This document shows, piece after piece, positions 34,346 to 42,846 of a stretch of 64,000 nt of DNA. How positions within the stretch are numbered: position 1 is the first letter of the stretch; each line of letters starts with the position of its first letter. The notes under the pieces are model-generated. The model made no database searches, was not told where the DNA came from, and saw only the letters and a program-made list of their open reading frames with translations. This DNA is from Methylosinus sp. PW1 (GTDB taxonomy: Bacteria; Pseudomonadota; Alphaproteobacteria; Rhizobiales; Beijerinckiaceae). The stretch spans positions 2,542,001 through 2,606,000 of the forward strand of contig NZ_JQNK01000009.1 in assembly GCF_000745215.1 (NCBI RefSeq), in the 5' to 3' direction. Position numbers and translations under genes: made by a program.

Positions 34346-35402
34346 AGGCGGCCTCGCGCAGCTCGACGTGAAAGGCGACGCAAGGATCGAACAGTCCCGC
34401 GAGGCGCGTGATCGTCTGCGCCGCCGCGGCGCGCGGAATGCGCGCGCCGAGCAGGGCGGCGACGAAAGGTCCGGCGGGATGGAAATTCCATTCTGTCGGC
34501 GCGACGATCGCATAATTCTCGATCCTATCGTCCGGTGTGAGCCGAACCCAATGATACAGCTCTCCGCGCGAAGTTTCGACCGCGCAATAGGCTTCGCGCG
34601 CGGCGGGAGCGTCGCTGCGGGAGGCGTCTTCCGCGCCATTGGAGAGGCGCGCCACGAGCCGATCGAGATCGATCATGCGGGCGGAAAAGCGCGCGCAGAT
34701 TGCGCCGCGCGACAGATCGGTCTCGCGCCAATTCCGCGCGAATGCGCCGGTCTCCGGCGCACGGCCGGCGATGCTGGGCGCCGCGCTGAAGCTTTCGCCC
34801 TGCGCTCTTATTCCTTCCAGCACGAGGGCGTCGTCCTCTGCGCGCAGCGTATCGGGCGCGCTCGCGGCTATGGCGGGGCTGCGCGCTAGCGCGCGCGACA
34901 ATTTGCTGGATGGCGTGTCGCCGCTCGCGGCTGCGTTGGAAGCGTCTAGCAGGCCGAGCTTCGCCGTCTCGACGCGCAGGCGGGCGGTAGTCGCGTCGCG
35001 GTCGCGCGCGTCGCCTGTCGCGAGCTCACGCGTCAGAGCGAGAACCGCGCGGAGGGCGGTCGGCGGAACAGCATCCTCCGCTATTGTCGCCAGCGCGCGC
35101 AATGTCTCGGAGAGGCGCTCGCAATCGAGCGCGATGAGATCTTGCGGCGTGGGCTTGCGAATGTCTCCGCGCGCCGCGGCGATGGCGCGCGAAGCGGCGA
35201 AAGCGTGGGAGAGGCCGCAGAGGGAGAACAGCCGCCCGGCGAGCGGCGCGACTTCCGCGGCGGGGCGGCCGCGAAACAGACGCGTGAGATGCGCGGGCCG
35301 GCTCGAGCGCACGCGCACCGAGCAGATGCGATCATCGGCGAGCTCGGCGACAATGGAGATCGCGCCGGGGCCGAGCCCCCCGAGATCGGCGCCCGCGCTC
35401 AT
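34338..35402 (-). CDS. hupK: Hydrogenase accessory protein HupK (large-subunit-like)
   Basis: 354 residues resembling a NiFe large subunit that has lost its metal site. The C-terminal LFDPCVAFHVEL echoes DPCxxCxxH with one cysteine replaced, and the N-terminal CxxC region is reduced to LFSLCGLSHAF. HupK/HoxV proteins are thought to be scaffolds for cofactor assembly before transfer to HupL. Overlaps hupJ by four bases and hypA by eight. Confidence 0.85.
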   Translation of the reverse strand: MSAGADLGGLGPGAISIVAELADDRICSVRVRSSRPAHLTRLFRGRPAAEVAPLAGRLFSLCGLSHAFAASRAIAAARGDIRKPTPQDLIALDCERLSETLRALATIAEDAVPPTALRAVLALTRELATGDARDRDATTARLRVETAKLGLLDASNAAASGDTPSSKLSRALARSPAIAASAPDTLRAEDDALVLEGIRAQGESFSAAPSIAGRAPETGAFARNWRETDLSRGAICARFSARMIDLDRLVARLSNGAEDASRSDAPAAREAYCAVETSRGELYHWVRLTPDDRIENYAIVAPTEWNFHPAGPFVAALLGARIPRAAAAQTITRLAGLFDPCVAFHVELREAAYA

Positions 35403-35938
35403 GGCGAGGCCTCTTCATCGCCGCGTCGACGGCCGCCGAACAATGCGCGCCGATCGAGCGCGGCGGTCGGCTCCGTCTCGCGCTTCGGCGCTTCGTTCAG
35501 CGTCGGATCGAGCAATGCGTCGAGCGCCGCGCGCGCCGCTGTTCGCGCGGCGTCGTGATCGGCGAAATCATCCATGGGCGAGAACAGCGAGCAGGCGGCG
35601 ATGCGGCCGAAGCCGTCGATCTCGCTGACATTGAAATCGACGTCGCCGGCCGGAAAGCGCAATTGCAGCCGCGTCGGATCGGGGAAGGGCGCCTCGGCGC
35701 CCTCGCGCGGCGCGGCGACGACGAGATTGGCGAACCAGGGCGTGACGATCACGCCCAGCGCATAGGGGCCGAAGTCGCGAAAGCCGACGGGCTCCACCGT
35801 GAGCGCCTCGTTGCAGAGGCCGGAGTCCCGCATCGACGTCGCATGGACGCGGCGGTAGAAATCCGCGAGCTTCTCGCCTCTCGCCGCGGCGTCGCTCAAT
35901 TCTCGCACCTCAAGAATTTCTCTTGCGGCGCGTCGCAT
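35399..35938 (-). CDS. hupJ: [NiFe]-hydrogenase assembly chaperone HupJ (HybE family)
   Basis: 179 residues from ATG 35938, or 169 from GTG 35908. HybE/HupJ core: LCNEALTVEPVGFRDFGPYALGVIVTPWFANLVV followed by the beta strands around FPAGDVDFNVSE. It assists large-subunit maturation or small-subunit export. The ATG start overlaps hupI by 43 bases, the GTG start by 13; the choice is open. In some bacteria this protein is fused to the rubredoxin; here the two are separate but overlapping genes. Confidence 0.87.
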   Translation of the reverse strand: MRRAAREILEVRELSDAAARGEKLADFYRRVHATSMRDSGLCNEALTVEPVGFRDFGPYALGVIVTPWFANLVVAAPREGAEAPFPDPTRLQLRFPAGDVDFNVSEIDGFGRIAACSLFSPMDDFADHDAARTAARAALDALLDPTLNEAPKRETEPTAALDRRALFGGRRRGDEEASP

Positions 35939-36093
35939 TCGGGGCAGCGCCAGTCGGCGGGAAGATCGGCGAAGGCGACGCCCGGCGGAATCTGCCAGAC
36001 GGGATCGCCCTCGGCCGGATCATAGACATGCCAGCACACGCCGCATTCCATGCGCGCGTCGGGGGCGATATCGCGAAGCGTCTCGTCGCTCAT
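35896..36093 (-). CDS. hupI: Rubredoxin HupI
   Basis: 65 residues. The iron site CGVCWHVYDP...CPECDAP (two CxxC pairs) and the GDP...IPPG...LPADWRCP framework are those of rubredoxin. HupI/HoxR-type rubredoxins help make the hydrogenase in the presence of oxygen. The start overlaps the hupH stop by four bases. Confidence 0.93.
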   Translation of the reverse strand: MSDETLRDIAPDARMECGVCWHVYDPAEGDPVWQIPPGVAFADLPADWRCPECDAPQEKFLRCEN

Positions 36094-36944
36094 GTGAAAT
36101 AGGCCTCGTGAATCTCGCGCAGACGCTCCGCCGAATCGTGGAAATCCTCGTCGGCAGCGCAGGCCGCGGCGGGCGTGTCGCCGATCTCCAGCGTGTCGAG
36201 AATGATCGTCCCCATGGCGTTGAAGAATTGCACCGACCACACATTGCGCGCGCCGGTCGCGGTGATCTTGGCGGAGCCATAGCCGCGCGAGATCAGCTGC
36301 ACGGGTCCATTGCCGAGCGTTTGCTGCAAATGCTCCATGTCGATCTCGGACACGGGCAGAAGCGAGAAATTGATGACATGCGATGGATCGCCGGCCTTAT
36401 GCGCGCGCATGCGCGCGTCGATCTCGGCCAGCATTGGCATCACATTCATCGCGCCCTCGGGCTCGGCGCCTATAGCGATGCGCTCGGCGGTGACTTTCGC
36501 CGCGCGTTCGACGACATGGGGAATGGCGGCGATCTCGAGATAATCGGCCGTGAGCCGTCCCTGCGCATCGGTGAAGCGAACGCGCCACAGCCCGGCCATG
36601 GAGGCCTCGAGGATTTGCGCGGTGACGCCGTCGGGGAGGGCGGCGACGCCGCTCACCTCGCCCTCGCCGAGCACCTGGCCGATGAGCTCGCGCTCTTTCG
36701 CCTCATAGTCGGTGATGTCGAAGAGCTTGCCCGGCGCGTCGGCGCGCTGCGCGGCGAGCGCATCGGCGAGCTGCGGCAGCAGAGCCGCGGCGCGCGGGCA
36801 TTCGGCGACGGCCTGCTCGCCGGTCGCGGTTGCGAGAAAGGAGATGACGCTGCGCTTGGTTTCGGCCTCGGCGTCATAGCCGATCGGCATGACCGTCATC
36901 GCTTCGTCGGCGCCGTCCGGCGAAACCCAGAATCCGGCTTTCAT
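36090..36944 (-). CDS. hupH: Hydrogenase expression/assembly protein HupH (HyaF family)
   Basis: 284 residues. HupH/HyaF family: two similar domains, the second containing VINFSLLPVSEIDMEHLQQTLGN and VQLISRGYGSAKITATGARNVW, the family signature. It works in small-subunit maturation before Tat export. Overlaps hupG by four bases. Confidence 0.9.
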   Translation of the reverse strand: MKAGFWVSPDGADEAMTVMPIGYDAEAETKRSVISFLATATGEQAVAECPRAAALLPQLADALAAQRADAPGKLFDITDYEAKERELIGQVLGEGEVSGVAALPDGVTAQILEASMAGLWRVRFTDAQGRLTADYLEIAAIPHVVERAAKVTAERIAIGAEPEGAMNVMPMLAEIDARMRAHKAGDPSHVINFSLLPVSEIDMEHLQQTLGNGPVQLISRGYGSAKITATGARNVWSVQFFNAMGTIILDTLEIGDTPAAACAADEDFHDSAERLREIHEAYFT

Positions 36945-37381
36945 GAGCTCGTCTCCCCTTCCGTGAAGGTGATGCGCACGCGCGGCTCTTTCGGCGGCGC
37001 GGCCTGCAATTGCAGCAGCGCCTCGATCCGCGAGAGATATTCGGACCAGTCATAGACTTTCGGCAGCACGCCCAGCGTCTCGCTTCCATAGGTCACGACG
37101 AGGCTCGGATAGACGCAGACGCTGAAGCGTCCCTCCAGCGCCTTCTCGGCCGCGGGCGCGATGATGGCGGCGCGCAGCCTTCCGGCGAAGGCCTTGACCA
37201 GCTGTGGAAAGATGATCGCCACATCATGGGTCTCGCTGCGCTGCGCGGGATCGCCGCCGAAGAAGAGCAGAGCATGCGCGCTCGCGCCGGGCGCCGGCGT
37301 GAGAAAAGCGTCGATATTGGTCTCGTCCAGCAGAGCGACGCCGGATTTTTCGCTCAGCGCCAGCTGCAACGACCCGGACAT
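36941..37381 (-). CDS. hupG: Hydrogenase assembly chaperone HupG (HyaE family)
   Basis: 146 residues with a thioredoxin-like fold but no CxxC, as in HyaE/HupG (ALLFFGGDP, FSVCVYPSLVVTYG, LGVLPKVYDWSEYL). It binds the small-subunit Tat signal as a proofreading chaperone. Preceded by a good ribosome site (GGGAGGACCGC) and a sigma-54-like promoter, unlike the genes below it, which overlap. Confidence 0.88.
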   Translation of the reverse strand: MSGSLQLALSEKSGVALLDETNIDAFLTPAPGASAHALLFFGGDPAQRSETHDVAIIFPQLVKAFAGRLRAAIIAPAAEKALEGRFSVCVYPSLVVTYGSETLGVLPKVYDWSEYLSRIEALLQLQAAPPKEPRVRITFTEGETSS

Positions 37382-37416
37382 GCGGTCCTCCCATTTTTAT
37401 TTTTGCCGAGGAGGCC

Positions 37417-37431
37417 GCAATCGCCATGCCA
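37417..37431 (-). promoter_or_regulatory. Sigma-54 promoter before hupG
   Basis: Minus strand TGGCAT-GGCGA-TTGC matches TGGCAC-N5-TTGC with one change. Predicted start of transcription lies near 37405, 24 bases before the hupG ATG. It sits in the only sizeable gap (178 bases) between hupF and hupG. Confidence 0.6.
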
Positions 37432-37559
37432 TGGGCGGCTCGCGACGGCGATGCGCTAGGCGACTGAGTTGAAAGAAGCTTTCCAGCAGGAGCCGAAGAC
37501 TTGACAGGCTATGCCTGGAAACTAGCTTACCACTCTGTGTATAGGCTTTCCAGTGGCGG

Positions 37560-37853
37560 TCACTTCCGCAGGAATTCCGGCAGCTGCGGCTCGCGATCGA
37601 CCAGATCGGCGAAAAGGTGATCGACATTCTCGCCGGCGAGGGCTTTTTCCACCGCGTCCAGAGCGTCGTCGATCTGCGCGGCCTCGAGCGGGTCCAACAC
37701 GCGGACGGCAGTGCCGACATGGACCAGCACCTTGGTCCCGGCGGGCTGCAAGCCGACCAGCGCCATGGAGACGGCGTGGCGTTCGCCGCGCCGCTCGCAC
37801 TGCGCTTCGAAAGCGTCGCCTTCGACGACAGTCATGGGAAAGCCGACACACAT
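37560..37853 (-). CDS. hupF: HypC-family chaperone HupF
   Basis: 97 residues beginning MCVGFPMTVVEG; Cys2 is conserved. HupF is the HypC paralogue of uptake hydrogenase operons, with the extended C-terminal tail. It protects the large subunit during maturation, especially under oxygen. Followed by a 178-base gap before hupG. Confidence 0.92.
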   Translation of the reverse strand: MCVGFPMTVVEGDAFEAQCERRGERHAVSMALVGLQPAGTKVLVHVGTAVRVLDPLEAAQIDDALDAVEKALAGENVDHLFADLVDREPQLPEFLRK

Positions 37854-37866
37854 GCTCGAGGGTCCG

Positions 37867-38088
37867 TCAGCGCCAGGAGGACGCGCGCCAGGGCTTGAAC
37901 CAGAACGCCACGGCGACGACCATGGCGCCCCAGCCGAGCGTCATCGCCATGGCGAGCAGATGATCCGGCTCGGTGAAAATATGGATGATGTCATAGGCGA
38001 GATCGTTCGGATGCTCGCCCGGATGCGCCATGGCCGTCGCCGGAAGCAGAAAAGCGGCGGCCGCAGCCGCGAAACGGATCGCCTTCAT
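37867..38088 (-). CDS. Miniature HupE/UreJ-like membrane protein
   Basis: 73 residues. Signal peptide (about 1-21, ending ATAMA), then HPGEHPNDLAYDIIHIFTEPDHLLAM and one membrane helix (GWGAMVVAVAFWF). The sequence HIFTEPDH fits the H-x5-DH motif of HupE/UreJ nickel permeases, and DHLLAM is typical of them, but normal HupE has about 190 residues and several helices. It may be a shrunken HupE, a nickel or iron delivery peptide, or a partner of HupC. The start overlaps the hupD stop by four bases, supporting a real operon gene. Confidence 0.8.
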   Translation of the reverse strand: MKAIRFAAAAAAFLLPATAMAHPGEHPNDLAYDIIHIFTEPDHLLAMAMTLGWGAMVVAVAFWFKPWRASSWR

Positions 38089-38666
38089 GGTCTCGTCTCC
38101 TCATCGGCGGCGCCGAGGCGCCTCTCATAGGCGCTGTGGTCTAGGTCATGCGCCAGCAGGCGCTGGAAGCTCTGCGCGCTTTCCGCGCGTGGGCGGAGCT
38201 CGACGCCCCATTCTGTCAGAGTCGCGACGGCTGCGTCGAGCGCCGGCTCGATAGATGCGACGACCGGCGGCGTCAACGGACCGCCCCAATCCTCGAGGTC
38301 CTGCGGCTGGCAGCCGATCAGTGCGAGGCGCGAGGGATAGCGGCCGAGCAGATCGGCGGCGGAGAGCACCTCCTGAAAGCCGGTCTGATGCAGGCTCATC
38401 TTCTTCGCGCCCATGAAGCGCGGAACCTCGCCGTCGCGCACGATGCGCAAGGTCCCCGGCTCTAGGCCATAGTCTATGGCGTCGAAGACGAGCAGCTGAT
38501 CGCAGGCCTCGACGAATTGCACGAGATAGAGCCCCTGCGTGCCGCCGTCGAGAATGGTGACGTCGCCGCCCGTCTCATAGCGCACATGGAACTCCTCCAC
38601 CGCGCGCACGCCGAAGCCTTCATCGGCCCAGAGAATATTGCCTATGCCGAGAATGAGAGTGCGCAT
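38085..38666 (-). CDS. hupD: Hydrogenase maturation protease HupD
   Basis: 193 residues. HyaD-type endopeptidase: nickel ligands in GNILWADEGFGVRAVE, LLVFDAIDYG and the histidine in MSLHQTGFQEVL. After nickel insertion it removes the C-terminal tail of HupL. The DGGTQG motif is present. Separated from hupC by 184 bases containing a palindromic repeat. Confidence 0.94.
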   Translation of the reverse strand: MRTLILGIGNILWADEGFGVRAVEEFHVRYETGGDVTILDGGTQGLYLVQFVEACDQLLVFDAIDYGLEPGTLRIVRDGEVPRFMGAKKMSLHQTGFQEVLSAADLLGRYPSRLALIGCQPQDLEDWGGPLTPPVVASIEPALDAAVATLTEWGVELRPRAESAQSFQRLLAHDLDHSAYERRLGAADEETRP

Positions 38667-38783
38667 CGCGTCTCCTCTCGCAATGACGTGATCCGGTCCG
38701 TGGCTCGGGCCACCCTCCCCCGCGTTCCGCAGGAAAGGGAGGCGGCGGGCGTTTCACGAAACCTCGATGACGAGCGAAGTCTT

Positions 38784-38822
38784 CCCCCTCTCCCGCGAAG
38801 CGGGGGAGGGATGGGGAGGGGG
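38784..38822. repeat. GC-rich palindromic repeat, copy in hupC-hupD gap
   Basis: CCCCCTCTCCCGCGAAGCGG continuing GGGAGGGATGGGGAGGGGG, an inverted relative of the repeat at 8885 and 56753. It could form a hairpin in the hup mRNA and modulate stability between hupC and hupD. Confidence 0.6.
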
Positions 38823-38850
38823 CGTCCCGCAGCTCCTCGCAATGACGATC

Positions 38851-39576
38851 TCACTTGTCGGCCTCGTCGCGGAACACGCGCTCGCCGGAGATCATCGAGG
38901 AGATGAGGCTCTGGCGGGAGACGATATCCTCGCGTACGGCGGTGTAGATGTGAATGATCACGAAGAGAATGACGCCCCACATGGCGAGATGATGCCAAGT
39001 GTGGACGTCCTGGCTGTTCGGCCAGATCGCGAACACCCATCCGAACAGCTTGTATTGCCAGCTGTCGCGGCCCGCGCCCTCGGAGTAGAGCGCGAAGCCC
39101 GTCACCACCAGAAAGGCCAGGTTGAGCATGAAGAGATGCATCACCAGATGGCCGAGCGGATTATGGCCGATGTATTTCTTCGGCTGCTTCACCAAAAAGG
39201 CGTACCAGCCCGCCTCGTAGAGAATGCCCGACAGCCATTGGCGGTCCCACACCGGCAGATAGAAAATCTGCTTGGCGTGCTCATTGCCGACAAAGGCCCA
39301 ATAGATGCGCAGCAGCAGCGCCACGGCGAGCACATAGCCGGCCGAGAAATGGGCGAAGCGAATATAGCCCATCAGGAACTGCGAGCTCGCCTCGCCGGGC
39401 GTCGAAGGCAATGGCGAGGCGATGAAATAGCCCGTCGTCGCCAGCACGACGATCGCCGCCGCATTGATCCAGTGCCAGAGCCGCACCGGCGCCTCATAGA
39501 CATAGACGCTCTGCAGCTCGGCGGCTTTTTCGCCGTGAGCATCGAGCACGCCATGGATTTGCGTCGCCTCGGTCAT
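38851..39576 (-). CDS. hupC: Hydrogenase cytochrome b subunit HupC
   Basis: 241 residues with four membrane helices. Haem-ligand histidines are expected in RLWHWINAAAI, IRFAHFSAGYVL and DVHTWHHLAMW. HupC anchors HupSL to the periplasmic face of the inner membrane and passes electrons from H2 to the quinone pool. Twelve bases after hupL. Confidence 0.93.
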   Translation of the reverse strand: MTEATQIHGVLDAHGEKAAELQSVYVYEAPVRLWHWINAAAIVVLATTGYFIASPLPSTPGEASSQFLMGYIRFAHFSAGYVLAVALLLRIYWAFVGNEHAKQIFYLPVWDRQWLSGILYEAGWYAFLVKQPKKYIGHNPLGHLVMHLFMLNLAFLVVTGFALYSEGAGRDSWQYKLFGWVFAIWPNSQDVHTWHHLAMWGVILFVIIHIYTAVREDIVSRQSLISSMISGERVFRDEADK

Positions 39577-39588
39577 GACCTCGCCTCC

Positions 39589-41379
39589 TCAGCGAACCTT
39601 GACTTGCGTCATCTCCTGGCCGTCCTCGCTCATCACATGCGTGGAGCAGGCGAGGCACGGGTCGAAGGAGTGGATGGTGCGCAGAATCTCCAGCGGCTTC
39701 TGCGGATCGGCCAGCGGCGTGTCCATCAGCGAGGCCTCGAAGGCGCCGATATTGCCCTTGGGATCGCGCGGGCTGCCGTTCCATGTGGTCGGCACGACGC
39801 ATTGGTAATTCTCGATCTTGCCGTCCTTGACCTTGATCCAATGGGCGAGCGCGCCGCGCGGCGCCTCGGTGAAGCCGAAGCCCTTGGCCTCCTTCGGCCA
39901 GGCCTGCGGATTCCATTTGTCGATATTGGCGGTGGAGGAATCGCCGGCCTTGATGTTGGCGATCAGCTTGTTCTGGAAGTGCTCCATCTTGCGCACCGCC
40001 CATTGCGCCTCGAGCGCGCGCGCCGCCGTGCGGCCGAGCGTCGAGAACAGCGCTGTCACCGGCACGCCGAGCTTCTTCAAAAACTCGTCGGTCGGCTCCT
40101 TGAACTCCGCCTTGCCTTGGGCGTAGCCGACGATATAGCGGGCCAGCGGTCCCACCTCGACGGCGTTGCCGCGCCAGCGCGGCGCCTTGATCCAGGAATA
40201 TTTGCCGGCTTCGTCCAGCTCCTGAATATTGGTCGGCGTGCCCTTGGCGTTGGGGCCGAGCTTGTAATTGGGCTCGGTGATTCCGTCCCAGGGATGCAGC
40301 CCCTTGGTCTCGTCCGGGTATTTGTACCAGGAGTGGGTGACGAACTCCTGGATCTGCTCGGGATCGGTGTGATCGACCGGGAAAATCTCTTTCAGATTGC
40401 CATTGAGGATCACGCCGCGCGGCAGGCCGAGATTGCCGGGAGAAAAGTCGTTGGCGTGCTCGGGAATATCGCCATAGGCCATGACATTCTTGCCGGAGAG
40501 GCCGCCGCCATAGAGCCAATCCTTGTAGAAGGAGCCGATGGCGAGCACATCCGGCACATAGACCTTCTCGACGAAGTCGATCGACTGCTGAATGATCGAG
40601 GTGACGTCGTTGAGGCGCTCCATATTGATCGCGCCGACCGCGCCATTGCCATCGACATTGATGGCGCAAGGCACGCCGCCGACGAGCCAGTTGGGATGCG
40701 GATTCTTGCCGCCGAAGATCGTCTGGACCTTCACGATCTCCTTCTGGAAATCGAGCGCCTCGAGATAATGCGCGACGGCCATCAGATTGGCTTCCGGCGG
40801 AAGCTTATAGGCCGCATGGCCCCAATAGCCGTTCTTGAACGGGCCGAGCTGTCCCGACTCGACGAATTTCTTCAAGCGGATCTGCAGATCCTTGAAATAG
40901 CCGGGCGAGGACAGCGGCCAATCGGAGATGGACTGCGCCAGCACGGAGGTCGCCTTGGGATCGGCGGAGAGCGCCGAGACCACATCGACCCAATCGAGCG
41001 CATGCAGATGATAGAAATGCACGAGATGATCGTGCACCTGCAGCGCCAGCTGCATCATATTGCGGATGGAGTTGGCGTTCTCGGGAATGGTGATGCCGAG
41101 CGCGTTCTCCACCGCGCGCACAGAGGTGAGCGCATGTGTGCCGGTGCAGACGCCGCAGATGCGCTGCGTGAAGGCCCAGGCGTCGCGCGGATCGCGGCCC
41201 TTCAGAATGACCTCGATGCCGCGCCACATGGTGCCGGTCGAAACCGCGTTGCGGATCACATTGTTCTTGTCGACATTGACCTCGACGCGGAGGTGTCCCT
41301 CGATGCGCGTGACCGGATCGACGACGATGCGCTTGCCGGAATTGTCGAGATTGAAGCCGTTCGGCGTCTGAATGCCCAT
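39589..41379 (-). CDS. hupL: Uptake [NiFe]-hydrogenase large subunit HupL
   Basis: 596 residues from MGIQTPNGF. Holds the NiFe(CN)2CO site. N-terminal ligand motif [12 protein letters not shown] and C-terminal motif [12 protein letters not shown] are intact, followed by a 15-residue tail ([15 protein letters not shown]) that HupD would remove after the histidine. Group 1 membrane-bound type by pairing with a Tat-bearing HupS and cytochrome HupC. The frame is open 21 codons further upstream, but GTTTCC/CGAGGAAACGC before this ATG fits better. Confidence 0.96.
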   Translation of the reverse strand: MGIQTPNGFNLDNSGKRIVVDPVTRIEGHLRVEVNVDKNNVIRNAVSTGTMWRGIEVILKGRDPRDAWAFTQRICGVCTGTHALTSVRAVENALGITIPENANSIRNMMQLALQVHDHLVHFYHLHALDWVDVVSALSADPKATSVLAQSISDWPLSSPGYFKDLQIRLKKFVESGQLGPFKNGYWGHAAYKLPPEANLMAVAHYLEALDFQKEIVKVQTIFGGKNPHPNWLVGGVPCAINVDGNGAVGAINMERLNDVTSIIQQSIDFVEKVYVPDVLAIGSFYKDWLYGGGLSGKNVMAYGDIPEHANDFSPGNLGLPRGVILNGNLKEIFPVDHTDPEQIQEFVTHSWYKYPDETKGLHPWDGITEPNYKLGPNAKGTPTNIQELDEAGKYSWIKAPRWRGNAVEVGPLARYIVGYAQGKAEFKEPTDEFLKKLGVPVTALFSTLGRTAARALEAQWAVRKMEHFQNKLIANIKAGDSSTANIDKWNPQAWPKEAKGFGFTEAPRGALAHWIKVKDGKIENYQCVVPTTWNGSPRDPKGNIGAFEASLMDTPLADPQKPLEILRTIHSFDPCLACSTHVMSEDGQEMTQVKVR

Positions 41380-41433
41380 GATCGCGTTTCCTCGGCGGCG
41401 TTTGCTTCTTGTGTTCAGGGTATTGGGCGAAGG

Positions 41434-41484
41434 CTCCCTCATCCTGAGGAGCGGCCGCAGGCCGCGTCTCGAAGGACGAGGGAG
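41434..41484. repeat. Interspersed palindromic repeat, copy A (hupS-hupL gap)
   Basis: Runs from CTCCCTCATCCTGAGGAGCG to TCTCGAAGGACGAGGGAG, with complementary ends (CTCCCTC.../...GAGGGAG) and inner GCGGCCGCAGGCCGC. This resembles the CTCATCCTGAGGAGC.../...TCTCGAAGGATGAGG elements common in rhizobial and methanotroph genomes (recalled, not searched). Confidence 0.7.
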
Positions 41485-41506
41485 CCGTCACGCGCGCCCT
41501 CTGGAG

Positions 41507-41564
41507 CCTCGCCCTCGTGCTTCGAGACGGCTCCTGCGGAGCCTCTTCAGCATGAGGGCGAGGG
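41507..41564. repeat. Interspersed palindromic repeat, copy B (inverted)
   Basis: CCTCGCCCTCGTGCTTCGAG ... GAGCCTCTTCAGCATGAGGG CGAGG, the inverted relative of copy A 22 bases away. Together they fill the 202-base hupS-hupL gap and could fold into a large hairpin structure in the hup mRNA. Confidence 0.7.
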
Positions 41565-41581
41565 GAGCGCGCTTTTGCTCC

Positions 41582-42655
41582 TCACCCTTCGTGCTTGGTG
41601 GTGATGCGCTTCACCGCGGTGACGCCCGCATGGACAGCGACGGCGCCGCCGACGACGGCCGCGGCCGCGAGGCCCACCTCATCGGCGTTATGCTCTATGC
41701 CGAACTGGTTGATCTTGGTCAGCCGGTCGTAGAAGGAGCCCTTGTCCCAGAAATCCTCTTCCGAGCAGCCGATGCAGCCATGGCCGGACTGGATGGGGAA
41801 GGAGACGCCGCCGTTCCAGCGCACGGTGGAGCAGGCGTTATAAGTCGTCGGACCCTTGCAGCCCATTTTGTAGAGGCAATGGCCCTTGCGCGCCGCCTCG
41901 TCGTCCCATTCCTCCACGAACTGCCCGGCGTCGAAATGCGGGCGGCGATAGCATTTGTCGTGGATGCGCTGGGAGTAGAACATTTTCGGCCGGCCCTGCC
42001 GGTCGAGCTCCGGCAGTCGGCCGAAAGTGGTGACGTAAGTGACGACGCCGGTCATCACCTCGGCGATGGGCGGGCAGCCGGGAACCTTGATGATCGGCTT
42101 GTCCTTGATGACCTTGTCGATCGGCGTCGCCTGCGTCGGATTGGGCTTGGCCGCCTGCACGCAGCCCCAGGAGGCGCAGGCGCCCCAGGCGATGATCGCC
42201 ATAGCGTCCTCGGCCATCCATTTCAGCTTCTCGACGAAGGGCTTGCCGCCGTCGATGCAGAACATGCCGCCCTCGTTCAGTGGCGGATTGCCCTCGACGG
42301 CCAGAATATATTTGCCCTTGTACTTTTCCTTGGTTTCTTCCAGAATCGCCTCGGCCTGATGTCCCGCGGCGGCCATGATGGTGTCGTCATAGTCGAGCGA
42401 GATCATCGACAGCACGACATCCTTGGCGAGCGGATGCGCCGAGCGGATGAAGCTCTCCGAGCAGCAGGTGCATTCGAGCCCATGCATCCAGATCACCGGA
42501 ATGCGCGGCTTGGTCTCCAGCGCCTGCGCCATTTGCGTGGCGGCGGTCTGACCGAGGCCGAGGCTCGCCGCGGTGAGCGAGCAGAATTTGGTGAAGCTGC
42601 GGCGCGTGACGCCCTGACGGCGAATGACGTCGTAGAAGGTTTCGATGGCGGCCAT
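41582..42655 (-). CDS. hupS: Uptake [NiFe]-hydrogenase small subunit HupS
   Basis: 357 residues. Twin-arginine signal TRRSFTKFC at about 17-24, so folded and exported with HupL. Iron-sulfur ligands appear in [29 protein letters not shown], and the medial/distal region [20 protein letters not shown] and [14 protein letters not shown]. The first cluster motif is ECTCCSES, without the extra cysteines of classic oxygen-tolerant enzymes: the standard CTCCxE... form. C-terminal hydrophobic anchor [19 protein letters not shown]. Preceded by a sigma-54-type promoter. Confidence 0.95.
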   Translation of the reverse strand: MAAIETFYDVIRRQGVTRRSFTKFCSLTAASLGLGQTAATQMAQALETKPRIPVIWMHGLECTCCSESFIRSAHPLAKDVVLSMISLDYDDTIMAAAGHQAEAILEETKEKYKGKYILAVEGNPPLNEGGMFCIDGGKPFVEKLKWMAEDAMAIIAWGACASWGCVQAAKPNPTQATPIDKVIKDKPIIKVPGCPPIAEVMTGVVTYVTTFGRLPELDRQGRPKMFYSQRIHDKCYRRPHFDAGQFVEEWDDEAARKGHCLYKMGCKGPTTYNACSTVRWNGGVSFPIQSGHGCIGCSEEDFWDKGSFYDRLTKINQFGIEHNADEVGLAAAAVVGGAVAVHAGVTAVKRITTKHEG

Positions 42656-42716
42656 TTCCTTCCCCACCCTTGTGCAATGCGGCATTCGCGCGAAGGCGCC
42701 GCTTGGGGAGAGAACG

Positions 42717-42731
42717 GCAAGATGCGGGCCA
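42717..42731 (-). promoter_or_regulatory. Sigma-54 promoter before hupS
   Basis: Minus strand TGGCCC-GCATC-TTGC matches TGGCAC-N5-TTGC with one change, in a 191-base gap. The predicted start lies near 42705, about 50 bases before the ATG. HoxA with GAFTGA is encoded in the same locus, so HoxA-dependent activation is likely. Confidence 0.65.
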
Positions 42732-42846
42732 GCGCGAGGATAAGGAGAATATTTCCAGGCTCTCAGGCGATTGCCGAAAATCTCTTCGCTGGGGGAGGGC
42801 GTCACGACGAGAAGCCGCTTTCCAGTCGCGGAAAGAGTCTAGACAG

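Noticed and set aside
38767..41604. 945-codon plus-strand frame opposite hupC and hupL
   Set aside because: Antisense to genes with complete hydrogenase motifs; no start signal or domain.
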